Assembly: GCA_963921425.1 (NCBI GenBank)
Contig: OY992833.1
Location: 11,511,738-11,575,737, forward strand
Direction of reading: 5' to 3'
Source of the DNA: Dryas octopetala
Lineage: Eukaryota > Streptophyta > Magnoliopsida > Rosales > Rosaceae
DNA: 64,000 bases
Below, one piece after another: positions 23,585 through 35,500 of the stretch. Below the pieces are notes generated by a model. It ran no database searches. It worked only from the letters and a program-made list of their open reading frames with translations, and was not told where the DNA came from. A program made the position numbers and the translations under genes. Positions within the stretch are counted from its first letter, which is position 1. Each line of letters starts with the position of its first letter.

Positions 23585-26500
23585 ATGGATGCTTCGGATG
23601 TATGTCCAACTGAGGATGCCATTCATACTTTTTTTGAGTACTTGGTTGACCCAATACTTCCAGCAAAATCTTCTCTGCGGGATATCCCATCATTACCTCA
23701 ACAAGAATCAGTTGCAAAACAGGTCTTGTTCTTACTTCATTTGTTCACGCGTTTGTGTTCAATTAATCAAACAATTTACCCTGTGTTTTGCATTAAATTT
23801 TCTTAGAGAAAAATATTGATATAGAATTTTTTTTCATAATTTCATTCTGTAAACCGTATGAAATAAAGTTAATATCTTGTAGCTTTGTTTAGATGGTTGG
23901 CCTCTTGCCCACGGCTAGGCAATATTTTTTTTTGTAAATCTACGACTTTTCTTTAATAAAGTCTTCTTTTTGGAAACTTTTAAAAGATAAAATACATACA
24001 ATTTTGATTGCAAAATAATATGGCTCTAATTGCTTGATTTAATGCAAGACTAAATGTATATGTTTATATTAGAATTGTGACTGAAATACCCCTAAAGGTC
24101 AAACAATAATAAACTCTAATAAATGACAATAACCAAGAAGAATAAAACATGCTAAACTTGGTTTCCAACAATTTTGTATCCAATGCAATTGTAACTATCC
24201 ACTCTATTAACTGTTTGTTTTTCTTGCAAAATTGGTTTCCCTTAGGTGCATGCTGTTGTGTTACTATACAACTATTACCACAGAAAGCAGTGTCCAAAGC
24301 TAGAAGTTTTGGATTTTGATTCTTTTTGCAAGTTAGTTGTGGGTCTGAAACCAGCCTTGCTGGCCCATATGAAGTTCATGCAAAAGTCGTCCAGTGGTAT
24401 TGAATCGGATGACCTTGAGAAACAACTTTCAGTAACAGAAAAAACAATCATGGATGCATGTAAGATATCTTTAAGTTTAGATGCATCAAAGGATGTTCCG
24501 AACACAGAGGGATGGCCAATTTCCAAAGTTGCGGTTCTCTTAATTGACGCCAAGAAGGAAAACTGCTTCTTGCTATTCAGTTCCATTACCCAGGGGGTTT
24601 GGTCAGTGATTGAAAAAGATTTGGACGTCACAGACCACAGTTCAGAAGATACAACGGAGGCAAAACATGTAAACAAAAAGAAAAGAGTCACTAGAGAACC
24701 TTCAAGAGGTGAATCAAGCATTGATGAAGCTAGTTTTCAGAAAATTGCGTACTCAGCAGTTAGTGAAGCTACAGGTATGCAAGTTTCCTTATATACCACC
24801 TTTTGTAAATTGGAGGAATAATTTGGCCTTGTAGGAGTTTACGTAGTTCATTTTATTTGAAATCAATGGAACAAAGTTGGAAACCTTTTCAAGGCTTACA
24901 TTACAAATTTAAGCACTGTATCTGGCTGTTTCTAGATACTCAAATCTGTGTTTTCCAATACCTTCTTTTGCTTCCAATTGTTTAATGGGATTAGATGACA
25001 GTCTGACACATAAATGTTATTCTTGTAAATGGACTAGGTATTAATCAAACTGATCTTCTGGTTTTGGAAAGCCATGTTGTATTTTCTGTGAGTAAAGAAA
25101 AGGCGGCGGCTTGCTTTTTTATAATTCAATGCACCCAATCAGTCAATGAGGATATTATTCAAGTTCCTATTAAAGATGTTATTGACAGGTATGCTTCTAG
25201 AAACAGCTTTCTTTGGTTGTTTTGTTTTATTTATATTATCCATTGATTTTTTTGGGGGCTGTGAGGGTGGTTAAGGTGGAAAGCATGTCATTACTGGTTT
25301 TTGGAGAATGGATATTAGCTCATTTTAAAATTTTAATGCCAATCCAAATGCGTTCTATTGGATATTGCATGTCCTTAAATGTACTTCTTAATCACAAGTT
25401 TCAACAGTTTATCAGCCTTCCAAATTCACATTATGTGTTAGATGTTGGCCTTCTACATCTCTTATTTGCTTGTGGTGGATACTATCAGAATTTTCTGATT
25501 TATTTTTAAAAATTTGGCTGCTTGGCTTCTAAACTAAATTTTTTTTCTAATTTCCACCTTTTGTTATCTTCTACTTGTCTCCTTGAACATGCAGATATTT
25601 AGTTAATTAACCTAAGGTGCATGTCCTCTTTTGATAGAATTTTTATTTTTGTGAAGTATTTGTCAAGATTTACAAACCCATACTCATGATGAACATTAAA
25701 TTGTTTAAAGAATTAATGTAAGGTTTTTACAGTTACATAAACCAGACCATCCGAAGTATGCCCCACATTGACATCTCCTTATAGTGACTCCCCTACCAAC
25801 CATCTTCCTAAAATCTCAGCCTCCCCATTTCCTACTACCAACCTGCAATGAGGAAGAAAAGAATCATATAGCCTTAACTGATATCCTTCCAAGGGCTATG
25901 GCTCGGTCCCTTCACCCAAGGTTTTGCGTATCACCCATTGTCATGTAGCCGGTGACCCATACATACTTCTAATGACCTTATAACAAAACCTCACTTTCGA
26001 AAGGATAATGCCACAGCCACTTGCCAATGGCTTATTTTTCCTTTTTTTTTTTTTGGTAAAAAAGGAAAAGTTTTCCTTTTTCTCTGTGTCTTCCTCAGCA
26101 TCCTTATGTTGGACATCTTATAGTAAGGTTGGTTAGGTTTTCTAGAGAGTGCTAATTCATTGTAATTGCTTGAATTGATTGAATGCTCAAGTTTTGGGCA
26201 TAAACTTGATTCTTGTAATTTTATTCACATAGTGGGTATGAATGGTGATCAATGCTCTGAACTGTGCACGATTGGTGCTCTGAGTTAGCCCTTATCCTTT
26301 TTGGTATCAAAATAAAATATAAGTCAAGAGCACCTTTCGAACCTACTTCCAGCAGCTAAGTTGCACTATTTATGCTCTGAACAGTGCACGACCGATGCTT
26401 TTGAGTTAGCCTTTAGCCTTTAAGTTTTTGGGACCTAAATGAGATATAAGTCAAGAGCATCTTTTGAACAAGCTTCCAGCAGCTAAGCTGACATGAACGG

Positions 26501-29500
26501 TGCGCGATCAATGCTCTGAGTTAGCCTAAGCCTTGGGTTACCCCTTTTAAACAGATTCTGGTCAGTCTGCTAATGTAGCCTCTCTATCAAAGCCATTTTT
26601 GTTGTTTAAGTTCTTTATATTTATTTTTATTTTTTGATAAGCAAAATTTTATTGAAACAAAACCCAAGTTGTGTAAATTGTAACTATTTTACATTTGCAT
26701 TGTTGGTTGTGACTCTGGTTGATAGCACAAGTTGTCATGAAAGATGTCTTTCTCTTTCTTTCGGATTCTATGCAATTTATGCTGAGGGGTGTGGCTCGTA
26801 TTATATATGTTAGTTTAAGTTTGAATTAAGTCATAGATTTGCTTAACTGTAAGAGTATAAAGATAATAATTGGCCGATGATGCAGGAGCATCTCCTAGGG
26901 TTCCAAGACTTATTATTTTTTTAGTATTTTTTTAATTTTTATTTCCTACCTGGATTTAGAGTCTAGTTTCCTTATTTCATTAGGTCTTTATGGTAATTTT
27001 ACTTTATGTTTTCCTAGTTAGCTAAGGTTTATTGTTCTCCTAGTCAATTGAGGAAATTGTTTTCCTATATAAGCTTAAGGCTTAGGTTGTAATAGACAGT
27101 TTTTTTTGTCATAATATTATTCAGAGATTTCTGATGTGAGAGTTTCTCTTGGGTTCCTAACCCTAGAACTCATTTATCTACGTTCCAACTTTGATTCTAT
27201 AGCTTTTTCTCTCTCTTTTCTACTGTTATTGCTGGATTTTCCTTTCTACTGTGGTTTTTGCCCTATTACTGGAGCAAGACAGCAGCCTTTGCTCCTGTCT
27301 TGCATCAGCCGACATCTTAAGAGCTTTAACTTATGAGAATAGAGGTAAATGTACAAAGGAGAAGACCTTATTGCTCATGGGAAAGTTAATACTTGTGATA
27401 TGGTTAAAAGGAGAAGAGCATTGACTCTTTGCTTAAGGTTGTTTAGGGAAGTAAATTTGTGCTGGGTGATTATTCTGCGAGAAGCATAGGTTTTTTGAAG
27501 GTAGAAAGAAGGGTCTGGTGCTGGGAAGATGTGTAGTAATGGCTGTATTTTGGGTCGTTTGGCTAGAAAGGAATAGATGTATATTTGAGGATGCAAAGTG
27601 CTGAGGTGAATTATTTGCGGGAGAGGGTTCAGTTCTGGGCATCTCTTTGGGAAAATGTCATCAGAGTTTAGGAAAAGCTCATTTTCTGTTATTTTCTCAT
27701 ATTGGAGTGCTTATTGTTTAGTTCATTCTGCAGATGTATTGGATATATTTGTAGCTGATTAGCTTTTGTTTAGAGGACAACTTTTCCTCAGTTTTGTACA
27801 TTTTCTATTTGATTAATACAGTATTTTTCCCTACAAAAAAAAACAAAAAAAAGAGAGGTAAACCAACAAATCTTATGTCATTCTTATGATGATATGATAT
27901 CAGAGCAAGATTTTGAGATCCCGAGGTCAAATCCCTGCAATTGCAATGTCCCAATTTACGATGAATTCCATATGTACTCTCTAGTGGAGGGGAGAGGCCC
28001 ATACATGAAGGCAAGTGCTAGAATGTAAAGTAATAGTTTGTCCACATCTTAACGACTGAAGTTTTTGGGAGTAGTAATCCAAAAAATTTTATAATTTACA
28101 AGAAGGATTGATTTGATAAAAAAATAATAATTAAACATTTTCTATAAAATATTTTACTTTGTTAACTAGAAAATTGAGATGCCGTTATACAGTCACTTAA
28201 TGGAGGAAGCACCCACCATGTATGATAAATTTTAGTACAAAGAAAGAATAGATCCTTCTATAAAAGTATTCATGAAGTGGGCGTGTAAATATTAGGATTT
28301 GTATTTTTTTGCTTAACAGTGATGATTTATAACATTACTTCTATTGACTGTGCCCTTCTTGATGCTAACATTATGTCTGTGCTAATTGTGTAGTCTGCAG
28401 GGTCCTCTGGTTCAAAAGAGTTCCAGCAGCTGGACACCTACAGCAGTGGTTGAGTACTTCCATGTGCTTCCTTATGCTGGGATTTTGTTAGAGTGGTTTT
28501 ACAGGTGTGCTATTTTCATTTATCTTCATAATTTAAACTTTGTCACCGGATTTTGTTGGCCATAGTAGTTTTTCTCTGTTCGTTGCAGATTTTCTAGCAT
28601 TTGCATTCTGGACATGTAATATGAAGATTCAGTACTGTAGTAATTATAATCCTTTGGATATTCCATTTAAACATGATGCTATTATTGTCTCGTATGCTTG
28701 ACTGAAACATGCTCCAAGTTCACAAATATTTGGCTGAGCTTTATTTTGTCTGAAACAAATATCAATGTGTATTAAAAATATGATTTCGTGTAACATGCAC
28801 AGAATCATAAATAATTTTTTCTTGTAATTTTTGTCATTTACTCTTTTTTAAGATTAACACTTGCCCTTGCTCACAGGCAAGGTGTGTTATTGTGAAAGTG
28901 GGTTTTGAACCCATTTGTCAGGTCTTAGCTACCCTGCCTTTGTTTGACATGGTACCGCATAACTTCGGTAGCACCATTGGTTTGTAGAAAATGGAATATT
29001 AGGAACAAATTCAATTCATTGGCACACAAAATTCCTGTTGGCATGCGATGCATTGGCTCATCAATATGAACTTCCCGTCAAATGATCACCTCTTGGATTG
29101 TCTAATTCTAAGTTTGTGGATTTTAAGCATCCTATGTCATTTTGTTTTGTATAGACCACAGAAAGAAGAAAACCTGATTGTTTATTTCTTTGGTACCATT
29201 GATTTTAAATTGCCAAAACACATGAGGGTTATTAGTGATGAAACTGATGGTTTAATGAACTTTTGTAGCTGCACTGTGTGAATAAATGGTGTATATTAGC
29301 CATGAAAACTTTTTGGTTCCTCTCTATTCATTATTGGGATTGTTCGAATGTGTAAAGTTTTTCCTTGTGCTCTCTATTTGATTTAGAGATGACATAAGAT
29401 TAATGTCTTGAAATGTCCTTTTATTTACCTGACTTGTGTTTTCCCTCAACAGGAGAGAATTCTCAAATGGTTTGCAAAATTCAAGGTTACAAGAGGGCAA

Positions 29501-32500
29501 TGTAAATGTACGCAGCCCTAAGAGGATTGAAAGACCTTGCAAGCCAGAAATTCACAAAAGCCAAGAGACGTCTCCTGTAAATGGTGTCACGATAGAGGAT
29601 CTTAAAAACAACACATGCAGTTCTAAACCTCAATCATGGAAGCAAAAAGATACCACCGGGTGTTGCAAGACAGGTTTGGCTGACGCTTTCGATGGACCTC
29701 AGAAAATTGAGGTAAATGACTCTTCCAGGATCCTCTCCCAAAAGCCAGAAATTCAGAAAAGGCAAGACAAGTCTCATGTAAATGGTGTCATGAATCGCAT
29801 GATAGAGGATCTTAGAAACAACACAAGCAGTTCTAAACCTCAATCATGGAAGCAAAAAGATACCACTGGGTGTTGCAAGACAGGTTTGGCTGACGCTTTC
29901 AATGGACCTCAGAAAATTGAGGTAAATGACTCTTCCAGGATCCTCTCCCAAAAGCCAGAAATTCAGAAAAGGCAAGATAAGTCTCATGTAAATGGTGTCG
30001 TGAATCTCATGATAGAGGATCTTAGAAACAACACAAGCAGTTCTAAACCTCAATCATGGAAGCAAAAAGATACCACTGGATGTTGCAAGACAGGCTTGGC
30101 TGATGCTTTTAATGGACCTCAGAAAATTGTGGTAAATGACTCTTCCATGGTCCCCCCCTTGCAAAAACCAGAAATTCACAAAAGCCAAGACAAGTCTAAT
30201 GTAAATGGTGTCATGATAGAGGATCTTAGAAACAACACCAGCAGTTCTAAACCTCAATCATGGAAGGAGAAAGATACCATTGGATCTTGCAAGACAGGTT
30301 TGGCCGATGCTTTCGATGGACCTCAGGAAATTGTGGTAAATGACTCTTCCATGGTCCCCTTACAAAAGCCAGAAATTCACAAAAGCCAAGACAAGTCTAA
30401 TGTAAATGGTGTCATGATAGAGGATCTTGGAAACAACACAAGCAGTTTTAAACCTCAATCATGGAAGGAGAAAGATACCAATGGATCTTGCAAGGCAGGT
30501 TCAGCTGATGCTTTCAATGGACCTCAGATAGATGACTCTTCCATGGTCCCCTCAAAGAATGGAGAAAGTTGTAAGAAATATTCAAGCACCATTCAAGTTT
30601 TCAACCACCAAGAAAAGATATCCTGCATCGGAAGTGAATTAAATGGCTCAGCAAGTAATGTTAAGGTTCGGAGTTCTTTAACCACATCAACTGCAGCCTT
30701 GTTAAACATTTTTTCTTCTACATCTTATATGTGAGTCTGCAGTTCCCGGTGATTTCTTGGTTATAGAGCTGTTCTTAAAAGAGATTTAATGTTTTTATTA
30801 ATGTCCCGTGAGATATGGGACTAACCAAATGTAGCTTGAGGTTCAAGAGCTTAGCTAAACATCTATCCTTAGCCCTTGAGTCTGGATTTCTTTGTTGTTA
30901 AAAAACACAATTTTCATTAAAAAAATGAAAATTACAACACAGGGGACAAGGTGTCCCCTTAACATCCTCTCTTTTAGTCTACAGCTAATGAAACAAAACA
31001 ACAAAGCAAAACCACAACAGAACTACATGGCTACAGCATTACAATCAGAAAAAATAGCAATGAAAAACCAAGTCCTAAACTTGGAAGAAACCAATGTCCA
31101 CGGGGATGTACAGAACTGAACTATATCCCACAAATGGTCCATCTCCTCCCCCCTTATGCCTTAAAAAAATTCTTCTATTCCTCTCCATCCAAACCACCCA
31201 AAAAATTGCTAATAAAGCACCTACCTAGTACCAAACCCTTCTTCCTCAAAAAAATTTCCAACTTTTCACTTAATAACTTGTTACAAGATTCTGGAATTGC
31301 CCACCTCAAATTAGTCTCTTTGGAGTTTGTACATTTATTGGCATTCTTATATGAAAAAGAAATGAAAAATAAGTATGATAATTGTTGTCTTTCAAATTAA
31401 AATCATCATAAGGAACATTCCAAACATATGCCACACCTACTATTGTTATTTGTACCTGAAGTCTAAAGTCTAAACTATTCCAAATATTATGGAAGTCTAA
31501 CTATTCCAAATATCATAAGGAACTTTTGAGAAATTTATAAATTGTTTCATTTTGTTAGAAGGATGTTATAAACTACTGAATTGATGTCTCTATATATGAT
31601 GGCATTTCATATACTTGTTTTCTTGTGTTTTATATTGTAGAAATAGAAGTGACATTGTTGTAGTAACATATCTAAATATATTAAAATCTTCAATCAGAAG
31701 TTATTACTGAAAATAAGTTGATTCTTCGGGTGAAAATCACCAGTTGTTGGTTTATTTGTCTTTTCATTATGTCTCAAGTACTTGACCACAAAATATTCTT
31801 ACATATTAGCCTCTTTCTTAAGATTTAAAAGATTGAACAGATAAAAATAAATATATACTGTATATTAAGGTATTTAGAGGCACCTCTATGCTTAAATTTG
31901 CAGTTTCAATGTAGTTCTTTTGTTTCTTTAGGTCTAGAATTTTTAGAGTTTGTACTTATGTAGAACTTCTCTTAGCCAGCTCTGTAATGATAAAATTCTT
32001 GTTATCAAAAGAAAAACAAAAGAACCATTATCCAAGTCATACCATGAAAATATCCCATAAGCACAACTTCAAAGTTCTTTTGCAATTTTACAAGAATATA
32101 TTAAGATTATAAGAGCTGATTTCTTGCTTGATATTTAAGAATTTTTTATTTTTTATTTTGTTGCTTTACCCTCTCTTCAAATTGGAAGTTGGAACTTGAC
32201 ATTGAAGAATCTCAATTTGCAGAGTTTTCATTGAAAATAAAATATTGAGATTCTATGAGAACTGGTTTCTTGCTTGATATTTAAGACTTTTCTTTTTTTC
32301 CTTTACCTATCTTCTACTTGGAAGTTGGAACTTGACATTGAAGAATCTCAATTTGCGGAGTTTTCATTGAAGCTTGTGCAGTTTTAGTTTCTCAAATAAA
32401 AATATAAATTTTGAAGTTTTGTTCGCCATCATTATGAGAAAAGTAGAATTTTTGTAATTGAATCTTTTAATTAGAAATGCTGCATCATCTTGATGAAAAT

Positions 32501-35500
32501 TCTTGGTTATACAGGTAACCATTTGCTAATCTGAAAATTTATTGTTACTGTAGTAAATATCTGTGCATCTCCGATAAATTTAGCTCACAGGATCATCAAT
32601 TATGGTCTTTGTGCATTGCACTACCTGTAATAAGAAATTGAAACTACGGACTCAAATAAGGACTCCAAATATGCCAATTGATTCTTACTAGGCTTCTATG
32701 AATTCACTAAATGCATAACGTCTCCAATTAAGTGGTTGCATGCATGATTAATATGAAAGCGGCTGTATAAATAATTAAATATGTAGAATAAATATACTGT
32801 TATGGATTCTGATTGACACAACATTTGGATGTTGTAGATTGATGGGCAAATATGTTAATTGCATGTCATACTGTTATGAGCTGCATAAACTACATGTCCA
32901 AGATGGCTAGTTTCTTTGAACTTTTTTGTGCTATAATAAGCCTCTATCTAGTATGTTTAGATTTGTTTTTATTAAAAAAACTAAAAAAACAGATAATTTC
33001 TATTCATCTGATAGCCTGTTGTTGGGTGGGCAGTTTGATATCGTGAACTTGACGACAAGGCCGTTCATTACTGAGTGCAGACCTGAAAATGTCATTGCTG
33101 GAAACAAGATCTGTTCTATTAACTCATCAGATCAAGATAGTATAGGTGGTCATGCCCTTGTGACCTCTCAATCCAATTCCAAAGATCTTCACAAGTTACA
33201 GAGTGCTATAGCTTCTAAAGAAAACATCTTGTCACAAACTGCTTTGAATGTTCTTATGAAAAGAAGGGACGAACTGGTACCTTTTTCTTCTCCTGATAAT
33301 CACTTTATCCTCCTGATCTAATAATTATTATGCTAGTTCCTTCTGAATAATCACGCATAGTATGACTGTAAATTCAGAGATTGTTGGATGAAATTATTCT
33401 AAAGTCTAGTTGACTTAATCCCTTCTGTACATAAGACAATTGGCAGTATCCGAACACATCTGCATTAAGTGGTTTGGTACCAATAAAGTTATTATAGTCT
33501 GGTCGCATTCACCAAATCTGACTGTTGTCATTTCGTTTGCAACTTATATCAGATGTCCTCAACAATTAGATTGGTTAACTATAAATTTCTTCAATGGATG
33601 TATGAAACAGTGTCTTGCCTTAATTTAATTTAGCCTCTGCCATAATCATATTTGCTTTTACTAGTTATCTTGAACTAAAAATAATGCTTCTTTCTATTTA
33701 GACTTGTTTTCTCATCCATGCAGTCTCTTCAGCAGCGCAATATACAAGATGAGATGGCTCGGTGCGATAAAAAAATCCAGACAATTTTAAATGGTATTAT
33801 TTGTTCAAATTTTTCTTGTAATTCGGCTATTTATTACCCCCCCCCCCCCCCCTTCTTCTCATTTTCATTATTCTTGCATATTTATACTCAAATGTACAAT
33901 GTATAAGAGAGAATCCAATCATAACAAGATCTTAAACTGGATTCAGGTTCTAGTCTGGTAAACCGACATGGTCAAGTGCATTCATAATGGTGGCTGGTGG
34001 TTGATTGCAGCATAAATAAAAAAATAAAATCTAACCATATTACACTATATAAAAAAACAAAAACAGTGGTGGTGGTAAATCAAGCCCAACACGCTTCTAA
34101 CTTTTCTTATGATTTCAAATAACAAAGCAATGTATAGTTGAGATTACTAAAACATTGTCTTTACGATGTATGATGTTGTTTGTTAAACTTAAAAATTTCA
34201 AATACATGTGTCCTTGTGTTTGAACTTAAAACTTAGACACGTGCCACATGGTGAACGATGTTGCCTTAACACTATTTTCCATATATATTTTATTCGTTTG
34301 TAAAGATTTGGAATTGCAATGATTTCACAATGTTGTGCATCTGTTTCTCTGACTACTGTAGGTGGTGAAGATGATTTGGCACTGAAGCTTGAGTCCATTA
34401 TTGAAGGTTGTGATGCATTCCTAAGAAGTGAGAGGACTCATCGACTGCTTGAAGACCAATGCTCTCCTCAAAATATCAAGAGGAAGAGGTTATCAGAGGC
34501 CGTCCTCAACATGCAAAATCCATGCCAGGCAAGTTCGGCTAATGGACTTCTCATTGCATATGTCAATCGAGGGTCAAAAATTTATCATGAATCATAATAG
34601 GCATTCTATTTAAATCCTGTTTGACACATCTTGAAGGTTCAGGTCTTTTGCATCCTAAAAAAAAATTTAAGTTGGCTTCAAAAAAAGTAAAAGCAGTTTT
34701 GTGGGTATTGGGTGGTTCCCCATCCATGTGCTTATTGATTGAGACTTTTTTCCCTTTTGGTGAAGGGAAAAAGGAAATAGTTATGAGGGATTGTGGAGTT
34801 TTGGCAGATTTTTGGGCGGTCTTAGAGAGAAATAGCATAATTTTTTAGGGTAGAAGTTGGTAATCAATGGACTTCTTATGGGATAGAGTTACATTTTGAG
34901 CATAACTTACTAAGACTTCAAAGACTTTCCTTTCTTATTTTGAAATTTGGATTTGGATTTGGATTTGGATTTGAAAGTTTCTCGGGTCTTTGCTCTTTTG
35001 TTTGGCCTCGGTATGCAGTTGTTCCTGGGAGGTGGCTGGGGGATCATTCAAGGGCTATGTGTTGTTATTTCATTGTTTTGGAATGTTCGAGTACTTTTGG
35101 GTGGCCTATTGTTTCATCGAAATTGTACTTTTTACTTTATAAATGTTTATCTAGTTCCGTATCTGTTGAGTTATAAGTAAAGGGTTATCTATGTAATTTT
35201 GTTACACAGACTCTCGCGTGCACGCGCGCACACACACAATTCTTTTGTCAGCCCACATAGGTTGAATGTTTCTTTCCACTCTCTTTTCTCTCATACCAAT
35301 AGCCTAAGCCCATTTCTTCTGGTTTTCATTCTATTTTTTCACGTAATTACCAAACCAGACCCTTGGTTGAAGTTGCACCAGAAAGGAAAGTTGAAGGGGA
35401 ACCATACTCGTCGCTTGTGCCAGTCCATACTATTGTACCGTATGGCCATTCAGTCCATAAGGATGGGCCTTTTTTATCACCCCGTAATGTGGGTCTTTCC

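Noticed and set aside
27880..27960. tRNA-like or SINE-like words (GGTCAAATCCC, ATATCAGAGCAAG)
   Set aside because: No cloverleaf or second promoter box could be placed; more likely debris of a transposon.
34319..34597. 92-codon ORF ending H-E-S
   Set aside because: It is the exon 34362-34528 read through its GC donor into the intron; kept only as the possible retained-intron product.
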